The notes under the pieces: generated by a model
What the model saw: only the letters and a program-made list of their open reading frames with translations
Told to the model about the DNA's origin: nothing
Database searches by the model: none
Position numbers and translations under genes: made by a program
NCBI GenBank assembly: GCA_026008535.1
Contig: BRKX01000011.1
Span: forward strand, 51,382,183 to 51,446,182
Direction: 5' to 3'
Source: Perilla frutescens
Taxonomy: Eukaryota; Streptophyta; Magnoliopsida; Lamiales; Lamiaceae
DNA length: 64,000 nt
In this document: piece by piece, positions 34,697-47,281 of the stretch
How the letters are laid out: each line of letters opens with the position of its first letter
How positions within the stretch are numbered: the first letter of the stretch is position 1

Positions 34697-36917
34697 GAAG
34701 ATTTTGTTGGGGTTCTAATTATCTATATATGATGATGAGCCATTTCTGTAGTCCCAGGTTTCTGTCTGTATTTGATGGTGAATGAAGATACAGACAGATA
34801 CTGTCTGAAAAGGAAATGACACTGGAGGGTTTTAATTTCTACGAGCTTCATTATTTTCTCTTCGATCACTTCATTCTATAAATAAAATATCTGATTTTTT
34901 TTTTATTATTATTATTATGATCAACGCAATTAGACTTTATATAATGAAGGATCTGCATCTTTTGTCTGTCGATCTTATGATAATGCTTTATTACATTATA
35001 AATTATAATTACATTACGTGTATCACGACGATATCATTGACATTATATTGATATAAATTTCTTGTATGTGTCAATGCAGTGAGCCATCATTTTGGACCAG
35101 ATCATCGGTTTCTCAAATTATTTCTGGGACTTATGGACTGAAAATATTGAGGTGTTTATGTTTCAAATTAATCTTATTTTTTACTAATAATTAACATAAT
35201 ATAAATATATATTATTAATTACGAATAATAAAATGAAATTATAGATAAATGTTAAAAATTGAAAAACGAATCTGTGGTAGGAAAATTAGGAACTGAGAAT
35301 TGCACGTGGAAGTGGTCCGAAAGTGGCGCATTAATAAGACTCCAATAATTGAAATCATTTAAAACATTTTTTTTATGTTTTAAATTCACCACCACAAAAT
35401 CTATCAACAAATGCTTGAATTTTCACAAGTAACACTAGTGGGAAGTAAATGAATCGAATTTAACTGAATTTAAAAATATTGTTCAAGTCTTTGGCTTAAT
35501 TTGAAACGAATACAAACTATGACGAAGTTGTCGAGTTCCAATTATGGACAAATTAAATAGCTATGTAATTGTGTGAGATTGTTTTATGATCAAAATTCAT
35601 AAGAAAGGTTATGAATCAAATTAAAGCTCATATCTAATGATATATTTGTATTTTTTTTATGTTTGCATATGAATTTTAACTCATTTTAAAAATTTTAATT
35701 TATAAAATAATCTTACACAAGACTTTCTTCCAATTATGATAGAGGAGTTTTGAACTTCCATCAATATTGAAACTCGAATAATATCTCACAAAAGAGAAAA
35801 AAATGTTATTTTTCATTCCTTTTGCTAGGCTAAGTCGAATTGAATATGGCCTAAAATATTGTACCACCAAGCTACTTTGTGGTACCTTGTACTATTTAAG
35901 TTCATATAATTAATAAAGCCATTTGTAATTTAATGATTTGGAAGCTGGTTGGTATTGCTAAGTAGATAATTACATGCTACTCCCTCGTTTTGAAATTTAT
36001 GTGCAAATTATAAGTTGTGTTGTGTTTTGTCGTTAATGCACAAAACTTGCAAAAGAAAATTATAGTAAAACGCTGAGTCTCCTAGCATGTCCAATAAGGT
36101 CCACACATTCATCAAACAGGTCCGGGTCAATTCGGGTCAATTCGCATTGACCGGCATTGATCCGTAAAAAAAAAACTGATAAAAATCAATATCAATCATA
36201 ACACTAATAAGTATCACTCAAAATTCAAAATGTATCAATTGTATCATTAAAAAGTAATCAGTCTGCTACTTATTTTATATGAGTTTATGTAGTTTAAATT
36301 GTGATATTTTCCATTCCAATTAATGTTTACAGTTAAGGAGTTTATGTTTTTTTAGGGTTCATGGTTTTTTAGGGTTTTTTTTAGTATTTTTATAATTTTT
36401 ATTGATTTGTGTTGTGTTTTTTGGGGTTCATATTTTTTAGGTTTATTAATCTCAATTAGGGGTTATATTTATTTCAAAAAAATTAAATTCATTCACTTTT
36501 ATTTTAGGGTTCACTAATTTCATTTTATAGTATATATTTATTTCAAAATTAGATTTTTTTATTTTCAATTATCAATTTATATTTGTTTCGAAAAAATTAA
36601 ATTAATTATCGAGCACAATGCACGAGTCTACGCGTTAGCGGACGACTGCATTGCGCGAGATGCCGAATTTAAAAAAAGAAGTAAATTTATTCAATTTAAG
36701 TTTAGAGTTCATTAAATCAATTTTAGGGTACATATTTATATTTATTTCAAAAAAATAAATTAATTCATTTTAATTTTAAGGTTTACTAATTGTATTAGGG
36801 TATATAATTTTAGGAGAAAAAAACAGAAAATTTGCAAAAAAATAAGTAAAATGAATAAATAAATAAATCAGAAAAATAATAAAAAAATTGTAAAAAAAAT
36901 ATAATTAACACGTGTAC

Positions 36918-36945
36918 CCCACGCGCAACACGCGTTGCGCGTGGG
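36918..36945. repeat. Perfect 12-bp GC-rich inverted repeat with 4-nt loop
   Basis: CCCACGCGCAAC - ACGC - GTTGCGCGTGGG. It stands out as very GC-rich and CpG-rich in strongly AT-rich surroundings. Confidence 0.85.
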
Positions 36946-37689
36946 CGCACATGGGTCCACACGACTGACATGGTTGACTCTCCTTTGTTTACCGTTAATT
37001 TTAATTGGGCATGTATCAATGGCAAGGCCCATATATTTTATGTATAAAAGATTGTCCAATAGTAAAATCGTACTGTTTTGATGTCCTTGACTTACTAATT
37101 ACATGAATAAATATAAAAAAGGCTATACGAAAATTCATTTGCTAATTATGCATGTCGATCACTCAATTATGTGGCCGCGTAAAATGAATATTAATAATAC
37201 GTCAAATTAATGTATGCTATTTTATTCGTTAACTGTGTTACATCTTTCTTTGGTAAATTACTATTGTTTTAAAATAAACTTATGTATCATATGTCAAAAG
37301 TATGAATGTTAAGTTTTAAAATTTAAGAATTTTATTATAAATATAATTAATGAGAAAATATAAAGGATGGCATATATATATATGTATATATATATATATT
37401 CGTGTATCGTCATACATTAATATTATTGAATTGAAGAGATATATTTTTGTGTACTGCACTTCATATTAATTATATTTCAAGATTCATACTTTAATTTTAT
37501 TCATTAGTCAAACTCTTCCTGATAATTATATTTGAATATATTAGAAAATATCTAATAAAAGGATAAATAACATTAGTAATTATAGTTTTTTTTTTTACCA
37601 AACATTAGTAATTATAGTTATTTTTGAATTAGCTACCATGATATTGGGCTTGTTAATTGGGCCAAGCATCAATATATTATTAATTGGAT

Positions 37690-38065
37690 TGGGCTCAAAT
37701 GAAATCTTATATCCTACTCTCTCTATCTTACTTCGTTTTCTTTTTTTAAAAAAATTAGATTTTCATCCATTTTTTAATCTCAATTTCAATTTGTTTTGGT
37801 TTAATTTTTTTTATAGATATTATTTAGGATTTATTCCACCTAATTAGACTTTATATTTATTTTTTAGTAATTATTTTTTTAGTTAATATAATTGATTAAT
37901 AGGGCTGATTATTCTAAAATTAGGTTATATAATTTTTAGAAATGTTAATTTTTAGCAATAAATGTTAATTATGACTGATTATACTATAATAAATTTTATT
38001 TTTGTTATAAATATTTTTAAAATATTAAATTTGATAGAGAAAGACAATAGTGGGATAGAGGATGT
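37690..38065 (+). repeat. Dispersed repeat, same family as 4740-5345
   Basis: The order of words (ATTTTCATCCATTTT, TTTATTCCACC, TTAGTTAATATAATTGATTAATA, GATTATTCTAAAA, TTTTTAGCAATAAATGTTAA) matches the reverse complement of 4740-5030 and the plus strand of 5140-5340. Confidence 0.6.
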
Positions 38066-38128
38066 TGACTATAGGATTTTATCCTGATTGGGCCTGTTAT
38101 TCTACACCACATTCCTAAATTTCATTTC

Positions 38129-38171
<43 letters not shown>

Positions 38172-38984
38172 GAAATGTATGTAAAAAATTTAAAATTTAA
38201 GTAATTTCATCTATGCTAAAATGAGTCATTGTGATTTCATTTTCAAAAATTGAGTCCATATACTTTCATTTATGTTAAAATTGAATGGTTACACTAAAAA
38301 AATAAAAATAAAAAATTGAATACGAAATAAGGACTCAGTCTTAATATATATATATAAAAAAATTACAAGGATTTTCTTAACGAAATGAAAGTGCGATAAT
38401 TCAACATTTAGATATAAAAATGCAATTAGCTAATTAAAAATTATTTTATAGCTAAAATACATATATTTATATACCAACTTCTCTTCAAATCATTATACGT
38501 ATTCTATAACATTTATTACAGAAAATAAAGATTTATTATCACGGTGAAAATATCGAAATTGATAATTATAAAAAGAAGCCATTATTTGGACACAAATGGA
38601 CATAATATTTTATTTAAGTAATTATGAGAGAATGTCTGCCAAGAAAAAAAAAATCTATATATATTAACCAAAGGGCAATCAATCTCGTGAGCGGCTGTTT
38701 GATCCTTCTAATCTCATTCATTAATGATTGCAAAATATGCCCTTTCGACCATCCAAACACTATAGGAGATGTCATTAATTAATTAATAATTATCACTCTT
38801 TTTTCTTTACCATTTTAATAAAAATATTAATTTAAAAGTAGGAATTTGTTCTGATTCTACTTAATGATTGTAGGATACTCAATATTATATTTCAATATTT
38901 CTGTAAGTCTGGTTGTAGCACGTAGCTGAACAACGACTATATATATATGGATTTATCTTCATTATTAATTCGCGTGTGTGTGTG

Positions 38985-39020
<36 letters not shown>

Positions 39021-40858
39021 AATATCGCAATATTTTCATAGGTTGAACATGTTACATAAATTTGATAGGACTGTTATAGAAAGTGAACACTTGAAATTCA
39101 GTTCTTGTTATAGTTGTTGAGTGTATAAAATAAATTATTAGAGTTGGTTTATTGAAGCTCGCAACATTAAGTTTGCATTCATAAGTAGAAATTTGAAATT
39201 CTGTTAATACCTTTTAAGTTGTGCTACATATATTAAATGTACCTATAAGTAATAAGAGCGAATAATTATAAGGGAACTGCATGCCGAATAACAAGTTATG
39301 ACGAGGTTTTTTTTTTTTTTTGCTTTTTTTTTTGTATTTTCTTATTTTATATTCTTTGTTGGAAAAATGGCATTGGTTCATATTTCCTTTTGCTATTAAT
39401 TCTTTGATCATTTCAATGATCTTTTTAATGGTTTAATTGTTATTTGAACAAGTTATTCTAGTCTTCAAATTTGGTTTAATTTCTACCGTTTCAAAACTTG
39501 ATTATGCCATTAATTCCATTAGTTGTAAGCCAACATTTATTTTTTGACCAACTTTATAAACAACATGGTTGTGTGTATCCATTGGGGAATGGACATCCAT
39601 ATTTCATTCTTTGATTTATTTTGATTCTCGATCCTGAGCATTTATTTAATATCTCTAATTGGTCTGTCACGAGTGCACGTGCTAGTTGAAGTTGTGTTAA
39701 CCTTGGAAAGCGATCGACATTTTTCCGACTTGCACTATGGTCGGCTGATTTACCTTTTAAGGCAGTGGCTTTTACCACGTCGCAACAAGTTTCATTTTAT
39801 TTTGTGTATCATTCAAATTCCATTTTTTCGTACATTCTTTCTCGTGAATATGAACTTAACCTATATATTGAATGTAGATGTGATATATACATTCATAAGG
39901 GTCCAAATTTATTGAATCTAAAGTTGTTATTAACAGTTTTGAGCTAGATTTCAACAAAAGAAGATTGGAAAATGATATTTTTCTTTAAAAAAATTGTATA
40001 CTTATTTTTTAAGTCATTAAAGTCCAAATTTTCAATATAGCCTGAAGATTCATCTTCCAGCAAATGTACATAGGAAAATGATAGGATTCCTTGAAAATTG
40101 TCTAGGGTGCAAACGTTATATAGACTTTGACCTAGATATCTATCTTCATGGAATTATATATTAATTAACTTAAATATTTAATAATTCGTAGCTACTCCAC
40201 CCCCACATATGGGATTATTAAATTAAAAAAATGGCTCTTATTCTTTTCAAGAGAAGCCGGCCCATATCACGTAACCATGGTCATGGCACTATCACCTTTA
40301 AGGATTGGAAAAAATTATTATTGCCTTCCTTTGTCTTAACAAAATATTTTATTTTGCTTAAATATTAGTAAAATATTCACAATGATTATTTATAAAATTC
40401 TTACCATAATGACCTTAATGATTACCACACTGCACTATCGATCCACTGTATATGATATGGATTTCAACTAAAAATCAAAATCAAAATCAAAATTCAAGTG
40501 TGTTTGAAATATGGCCATATTTCGAAAACTATGTCTAAACTTGTTTCAATATCAAATAACTTCAATGAGAAGTATCAATGGGGCTTTAATAACTAGATGT
40601 ATTTGTAACTTCAAAATTTTCACCTAATGATAAGATATTTATAAGATAGTGCCGTATAAATTATTGTATTACTAAAAAAATATGTATTATTTTCACGTAC
40701 GTATATTATACATGTATTTTTCACATGATATCATCATGTTAAGGCACAAAAAGATGAATTGACAAATGTCAATTAAATAATTTGCTTCGAGATTACATTC
40801 TAAATTAAAGAATTTGGTTGAATAATTTAATCCAACTTTGAGCTAGCTCTAATCACTC

Positions 40859-40866
40859 TATATAAA
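40859..40866 (+). promoter_or_regulatory. TATA box of the small gene at 40931
   Basis: TATATAAA, 65-72 nt upstream of the ATG, a normal distance for a plant gene with a short 5' leader. Confidence 0.6.
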
Positions 40867-40930
40867 CCACAAATTAAGGAAATATTATGGCAAAATTAAA
40901 AAGTTCACTAAAGAAAAACTTCAGCTAATC

Positions 40931-41221
40931 ATGCTAACACGAGGCTTCAGCATCACTGCACCACCCATCTCCGCCGTGGAACGGGGGTGGCCCCGTACGA
41001 GGCGGCGGCAGCGGAGGCCGAAGGGTAGCACGATACGGCTGGGGAACCGACGGAGAGGGTTCTGTCTCGGTGTCCGGCCGGTGGTGCAATGGGCGGTTGT
41101 AGCCCGTCCCTTCCGTTTGTTGAAGAAATTGGTGGCAGAGATGGCGGCGAATGGGCGGCTGCTGGAGGCTTACTGCCGTACTCTGCCGCTGCTCCGCCCT
41201 CAGTTCTTCCCTTTGTGTTGA
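40931..41221 (+). CDS. Small basic plant protein of unknown function
   Basis: Single-exon ORF of 96 aa in a patch far richer in GC than its surroundings. The protein is strongly basic at the N-terminal side (RTRRRQRRPKG). It then has TIRLGNRRRGFCLGVRPVVQW, a helix-like LKKLVAEMAANGRLLEAYC and a C-terminus LPLLRPQFFPLC. From memory, short eudicot proteins share the TIRLG...RPVVQW core and the LRPQ-FPLC end, so I take it as a real, conserved but unnamed family. There is no signal peptide or clear membrane segment. A TATA box lies at the right distance. GC-rich antisense frames over the same bases are by-products. Confidence 0.68.
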   Translation: MLTRGFSITAPPISAVERGWPRTRRRQRRPKGSTIRLGNRRRGFCLGVRPVVQWAVVARPFRLLKKLVAEMAANGRLLEAYCRTLPLLRPQFFPLC

Positions 41222-41689
41222 TTGTTGAAGGGTGAAATTCAATCATGATCAGTTCAAGTAATTAACGGCTACGATCATGTTTGATTGGACGATTGGTGTG
41301 AGGATTAATTATATCAAATATGGATTAGAATTTTCTACTTAGCTTTGGTTTTTAATTTCTTGTAAGAAATATATTTCGTGATCACTAGCACCTTTTATTT
41401 TTATTGGTACGTGCTGTGTTGTGTAGTTGGATTTGCAATTGTAAATGCTAATTTATTTAATGTTTATATCGTCAATTCTGGTTCATGTGGTGGTATTCGT
41501 GAAACCATAATGATATAATACAAATTCAATATTGAAAGAGTAACGCCCTCGCACCATTTAGATAACCGTTTATACTCATTTTATTATTTATTATTATAAA
41601 TAAATTTTAATTGTTTATATTATATCTAAACATTTTACGTTTATGTATTCGATCCCAATATTACTATTCTTATAAAAACTATAAATTAA
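41222..41689. other. Intergenic DNA downstream of the small gene
   Basis: AT-rich, probably including the 3' UTR of the small gene. No feature recognised. Confidence 0.4.
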
Positions 41690-41851
41690 GGGTAATGCTA
41701 CATCATGGCTAGTCATAATTTTTTCATTATGGTATTCTTGAAATATATGATAAGTGGTTAATTAACTCCTTAATTAGTTATTAATATCATTTTACATTTA
41801 TACCCTTAATGTTCATTTTATATATTTTTTAAATCCAAATTATACATATAA

Positions 41852-41939
<88 letters not shown>

Positions 41940-42530
41940 AATATGGATGAATTGTTATATAAATCAATCTTTGGTGATTTTTTTTTTTTTTTAGAGATCC
42001 ATGCAATTCAATTAACTCTATTTCATTTCTTTTTTATTATTCTCAAAAGCTTAGGGATGAAATTAATAAAACATATGGTATATATTTATAAAAAATTACT
42101 TAAAAATTCTGAAAATATATAAATGGATTATAAATGATTTTGCCACATCAATATTAAAAATTAAATAAATGGATGGATCATTAATTAAATCAATCTTCCG
42201 TGAATTGAAGTTTTTTCCTTAGATAATCTTTGAATTGAATAAGACAAATAAATAATTAATGTTTATTTTAATTATATGTTGGGATCTTTAATTCCCGTCT
42301 TTTTTGTACCAACTTTAAATTTTTCTCTTCAATTTTTATGTAAAATTATGCTGAAATTTTATATTTCAGTTTATTTATCTATCATCAAATATAATAAATT
42401 ACATTGGATCTCATTCTGTCTTTCATATTTATTATTGTTCTCTTCAATGATTTACAAATCACTAGCCTAATTTAACAAATAAATAAAAATATAAAATAAG
42501 TTCTAAAATACACAAATAGATTACAATAAT

Positions 42531-42567
<37 letters not shown>

Positions 42568-43309
42568 TCAAGTATTTTAAAATAATATTGATACACATTA
42601 TTATAAGTTGTTGCTAAATTTTTAAAGTAAATTACACACGAAATTAATTTAAGGATTTCATTCGTGTTAAAATAATATCTCTACTTCAACATTTTCATAT
42701 TCAATAAGTTATTTATTTATTTTTAAATTTGGTCACATAATCATATTCAAAATTGACTCCCTCCAACATAGTTTACGATAATTTATTCAATTTTGCAATT
42801 GTGTAATTAAATAGTTTGTCTAATTCAATTTACCAAAATATTCAATAATTTTGAGGATGATTCCATAATTTGATTTATAATGTTCATGAAGCAAAATCAT
42901 TTCATAAACATTTATAATTTTCTTGAATTATATTTGCTTTAGAGATTTTATTGAATTTTTCTATCAAATCATAAACATTTATAATTTTCTAGAGTTTATC
43001 TAAGAAATTTGGTAAATTGTCTAATTTCAATTTACCAAAATATTAAATAATTTTGAGGATGATTCCTCTCCATTTCCACAAGTTAATTATTTGATTTGTA
43101 ATATTGATGTGACAAAATCATTTCATAATCCATTTATACATTTTTAGAAATTTTATGTAATTTTTGATAACGATGTACCATATGTTTTATTAATTTCATC
43201 CATAAGCTTTTGAGAATAATAAAAAGAAATTAAATAGAGTTAATTGAATTGCAATTCACATAAAAATCAATTCACCAAAGATTAATTTATATAACAATTC
43301 ATCCATTTT

Positions 43310-43380
<71 letters not shown>

Positions 43381-43560
43381 ATTATATGTATAATTTGAAT
43401 TTAAAAAATATATAAGTCAAATCTTTCTAAAATGAACATCAAGGGTTTACATGTAAAATGTTATTAATCACTAATTAAAGAGTTAATTAAATAATTACCA
43501 TATATTTCAAGAATACCATAACTAAAAAATTATGGCTGGCCATAGTGTGGCCGAATAACA
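41690..43560. mobile_element. Non-autonomous DNA transposon with long (about 470 bp) terminal inverted repeats
   Basis: Left arm 41690 to about 42165 and right arm about 43090-43560 are reverse complements with moderate divergence. Matching words include CTTGAAATATATG, GTTATATAAATCAATCTTTG, ATTCAATTAACTC, AAGCTTA(G/T)GGATGAAATTAATAAAACATATGGTA and the innermost CACATCAATATTA. The outer ends are GGGTAATGCTAC on the left and GTTATTCGGCCAC on the right. At the same place in each arm lies a microsatellite: (CT)n at 41854-41938 on the left, (TA)n(GA)n at 43315-43376 on the right. The interior holds a further direct duplication (about 42825-42930 and 43018-43135). No transposase ORF. I could not find a convincing target duplication. 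Confidence 0.75.
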
Positions 43561-43911
43561 TTTTACATAAAGATACGCGAGATGAAGATGGGATTTGCAT
43601 ATATCATATGCTCAATGAGTAATAACGACGTAAAATATATGAGAATGAGATAATATTAAAAACTATAGATAAAAAAAGGCAATAAAACAATAATTAGGTC
43701 AAAATTTTCTCTTTCTTGGAAAGGAATTATGTCCAAAAACAAAACAATAATAAGCTTAATAATTACATTATTAAAAAGGTCAATTATGTAGCATTTAAAA
43801 TCACAAACGAAACTACTATAAATAAAATAAATCTCGATTCATCAATATTACTTACTAGGTAGATATATATATCCACAAATAGAGTAAAGGGTTTAAGGAA
43901 AATTCAAAGGA
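43561..43911. other. Upstream region of the YlmG gene
   Basis: AT-rich, purine-rich near the start codon. Probable promoter; no sharp motif other than a TATATATAT run at 43863-43871. Confidence 0.4.
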
Positions 43912-44607
43912 ATGGCTTCTTCTCTCATGGCGACTCCTAAAACCCTCACCCTCCACCACCCCATTGCTTCTCTCCGCTCCCACCGTCCCGCCACCACCGC
44001 CGTCTCACTCCACTCCGCACATATCTGCCGCCTTCCTCTCCGACTCGCCTTCTCCCCACTCCATAAATCCTCAAAATCGATGATCTCAGCTTCAAGTTTG
44101 CCAACACTCCAAACCTCACCAATCAAACCAACCAATTCCTCAAATGCCGATCGCGATCTGCTCTCTGGATCGACCCGCACCATCACGACGCTCCTCGCCA
44201 TCACTGAAGCCGCCTCGAAATTCTTCGCTCACGAAATTTCCTGCATGGCTGTGCAACTGAGAGAACCGGCGCTCTCCTCCGCCGGGACGGCGTTCTTCGC
44301 CGCAATGAAGGAGGATCCGACGAGGGGGCTGAACACGCCGCTCACGGTGGTGGCGGCCGGAATGGCGAAATGGCTCGATATCTACAGTGGAGTTTTGATG
44401 GTTAGGGTTATGCTGAGTTGGTTTCCCAACATTCCGTGGGAAAAGCAGCCATTATCTGCAATCAGGGATCTGTGTGATCCCTATTTGAATCTGTTTAGGA
44501 ACATAATTCCCCCAATTTTCGACCAATTGGATGTGAGTCCACTTCTCGGTTTCGCAGTTTTGGGCACGATGGGTTCGATTCTCAACAGCAGCAGGCAAGC
44601 TTATTGA
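43912..44607 (+). CDS. YLMG1: YGGT-family chloroplast protein (YlmG1)
   Basis: Intronless ORF of 231 aa. The first ~75 residues are rich in Ser, Thr, His and Arg with few acids, as expected for a chloroplast transit peptide. The C-terminal ~90 residues form the YGGT domain: a first membrane segment YSGVLMVRVMLSWFPNIPW (about residues 158-176), then DPYLNLFRNIIPP, and a second hydrophobic segment SPLLGFAVLGTMGSIL near the end. YlmG proteins act in thylakoid and nucleoid-related functions in plastids (Arabidopsis YLMG1-1 affects nucleoid distribution) and are related to cyanobacterial and division-cluster YlmG. I recall the Arabidopsis gene as At3g07430, very close to the lipase and RABA5b genes. 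GC content is high at the 5' end. No defect seen. Confidence 0.9.
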   Translation: MASSLMATPKTLTLHHPIASLRSHRPATTAVSLHSAHICRLPLRLAFSPLHKSSKSMISASSLPTLQTSPIKPTNSSNADRDLLSGSTRTITTLLAITEAASKFFAHEISCMAVQLREPALSSAGTAFFAAMKEDPTRGLNTPLTVVAAGMAKWLDIYSGVLMVRVMLSWFPNIPWEKQPLSAIRDLCDPYLNLFRNIIPPIFDQLDVSPLLGFAVLGTMGSILNSSRQAY

Positions 44608-45084
44608 AATTGAACCGTCATTCTTGGTTGATGATGAGAATCGATAGGTTATAGTGAGATTAGGTACAAGAATTTTGTTTTGCAGCATAGCATTGGCACA
44701 AATTGATGATTCTTGAGCTTAGTAATTGTTGAAATTGTATATACATTGTTAGATCATTCAATTTTTTGTGTCGATTCATCAATGTTTATTATTGGCAATA
44801 TTCAATCTCAATTTTGGTGAAATGGAAGAATGAGAAGTGAATGCAAGAGATATTTGGAACATATCATATTCGGACCTTAAAGATTACTGAGTAGTACGCT
44901 AATCAAAACTATGGTGCTTCAAGCATTAGAGTAACACAAAACCATATAGCACAGACCTCAACGATGATGATCGCAACACAAAGATTTCTACACCTATTCT
45001 TGTTACTAAAGCAGCCTGAACTAGTTCAGCTAGCTATGTACATAGGATGTGCTAACACAACGAACATTCGGACTAAACTAGTCA
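44608..45084. other. Convergent intergenic region between YlmG and HMCES genes
   Basis: Holds the two 3' UTRs. No other feature seen. Confidence 0.5.
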
Positions 45085-47281
45085 TTAGTTCTTCCCAAAG
45101 AAAGAAAAGAGTGTAGGTTGTTTATCATTCGCACCTTTTCTTGGCTGTTTATCATTGACCCCCATTCTTCTTTTCTTGGCTGGACTGATATGTAGACTAT
45201 CAGTTTCTTTTACAGATGGCTTTGCATGACCGGGCAACTTCACATCGTCGAGCTTCTCTTTGTTTTTGGTATTGTTATCATCTGTATCTGTAACTGATTC
45301 TTCTTGGCTATCAGGTTCCTCTTTCACACTTTTCTGCTCAATAGTTTCAACCAGTTCATCATTCTTTGGTTCTTCCATCACACTATTCTCAATAGGTTCA
45401 TCCTTCATTGTGGTCTTTTCGAGTGTTGATCGACTTTCAGGTTCCTCTTTCTCATTTTTTGGTGCACTACATTCCTGAAGCTCTTCCTTAACTGGAGTTT
45501 TTTCAAGTTTTGGCTCCTCTGTCTCACCTGCTTTTTTCTTTGAGAAAAACTGTGAGATTGTCTTGGTCTCCTCCATTTTTACCTGTGTACAAGTGGTAAA
45601 GAGGGCTTAATTTATCACTAAAAACACGAGATGTACGCAACTTCTTGCCAAAGATATTTATCAGACAATATTGTTATAGATTCAAGATTGTACCTCCTTA
45701 ATGCACTCTGGTCCATCGAAAGAAATCTTACCAATGGCAGGTGTCACCGGATACCATGCCTGTAAAAAAGGTGCCAATTTTCTGTCAAACCCTTGTTCAT
45801 ATCTCACCAAGGACAAAAACAGGAATTTGGGTTCTTACCAAATCTGATTCTTCATATGGTTTGAGAATTTTGTCAAGATTGGACAAAGAAGAATCATTCA
45901 GCCAGGCATCGGCTGATTCTTTGTTGCCCAAGATAACAGGCATCCTGTCTGCAATGGTAACAGATAATCAAACTTTTACTGGAAATAAGAATGCTGTCAG
46001 ATACGAATTTCTATCAATCTCCAAAAACATTAGTCACGAGAGCTGAGATATGTTGTAGTTCAATGAATCAGTTGTAGTTCATCATTACAACATGGAGAAA
46101 AGGTACAAACCATGAAGCCATTCCAGAGATGAAGACGATGAAGTTGTGATGATAGTGAAGGTATAAAGAAATTCACCTGCATAATGAATGGGAAAGCAGT
46201 ACAGAAAAGGTCTCAGCAAAAGTATTTGAAAGCCCAGAAATTTATACGCGAAAAATTTAATGTGTAATTCACCTTGTGAACTTTTCCAAGAATCAAAGAG
46301 AGCGGCAAAAACCAATGGACGACCATCCTTAAAGTGTACGTAGTAAGGTTGCTTTTTTGATCCATCCTTTTTCCATTCATAGAATCTGCAAAAACAAAAC
46401 TTTTGCATATAAAAACTGGAAATAAATTGATCTAATAAAGCAACAATTATATATGAACAGAAACCATAGAGCAAATGAATATCAAGCGGAATGTCTCATG
46501 CGAAGGGAAAATATAGTGAATAACTGGAGTTCATTTCTATAATACTGAAACACAAAGCTTCCTTCACCTTTTCAAAACAAGTATAGAATAGCAAAAGAGG
46601 GATTGGAATCGATGTATATAATGCACAGAGTTGCAGAGTGCATACCCTTCAAAAGACACCAAACACCTGTTCTTGGGAAGAAGCCGACGAAAGGAAGCCT
46701 TTTCTCTTATCGACTCACTCCTTGCATTGAACTGTAAATCACATCACAAATGACAAATATGTTTGATGGAAGCGATCCCATTTCAACACACACAAAGGAG
46801 CTAAAACATTCGATCTCTCTCTCTCTCTCACACACACACAAACAAACAAATGTGAGGCGAAATTAGAGACTAGAGCACTAATAAAATCCCATTACCATCT
46901 TAAAGTGGTCGATTTTATCAGATTGCTTGGTAAAGCTGGGAACCAGTCCCCATTTCATGCAGTGCGAAACGACGCCGTCTCCATCTCCTTCGTCGTCTCG
47001 TCGAACCACCGGCACATTGAACCCCGGCGCCACGTTGTACGACGGCCGGAACCTAATTAAATTCCAATCACACCCAAAATCAACAGTTTTTTTTCTTTCG
47101 AAGTAAGTGATTAATCGAACGCAAATCGGCGAAAACATAATCGAAAATCATATATATGGTATTTTAGGCAAAATAAAATAAAATACCGATCCATATTGAG
47201 GTGGCGGACGGGCCGAGAGTTGAGATAGCAGGCCCGAGAAAAGTCATCGGGCCGCAGAGTACACCTTCCTCTTCCACACAT
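45085..47281 (-). CDS. HMCES: SRAP-domain DNA-protein crosslink protein (HMCES/YedK family)
   Basis: Eight exons on the minus strand: 47281-47187, 47052-46896, 46731-46646, 46385-46273, 46176-46111, 45948-45839, 45759-45694 and 45582-45085, giving 396 aa. The family shields abasic sites in single-stranded DNA by a thiazolidine bond to Cys2. The protein begins MCGRGRCTL, so Cys2 becomes N-terminal after Met removal. The other conserved active-site parts are present: RPSYNVAPG (Asn), NARSES, FYEWKK (Glu) and LHDRMPVIL (His). After the SRAP domain comes a ~160-residue acidic/lysine-rich tail unlike the compact bacterial form. It ends in QPTLFSFFGKN, a canonical PCNA-binding PIP box, with a second PIP-like TISQFFSKK at the start of the tail and a basic AKKRRMG stretch (possible NLS). 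This points to a nuclear, replication-linked role. Confidence 0.93.

Larger units (their letters stand above)
34692..40858. other. Gene-poor AT-rich region
   Basis: No gene recognised in about 6 kb. Visible items: degenerate AT-rich repeats at 36340-36820 (phrases like TTAGGGTTCA and TTTATTTCAAAAAAATTAA recurring about every 80-100 bp), broken by GC-rich inserts at 36605-36665; a GC-rich palindrome at 36918-36945; a single arm of the foldback family at 37690-38065; (ATT)n at 38131-38170; (TA)n at 38988-39019; and a less AT-rich patch at 39520-39900 that may be an old LTR fragment. Confidence 0.5.

Noticed and set aside
40934..41246. Two antisense open frames over the small gene
   Set aside because: GC-rich shadow frames; the plus-strand frame has the TATA box and the family-like core.
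41818..42006. ORF with an Arg-Glu repeat
   Set aside because: Translation of the (CT)n run inside the left transposon arm.
42276..42470. 64-aa ORF inside the long-TIR transposon
   Set aside because: Hydrophobic AT-driven frame with no transposase motif.
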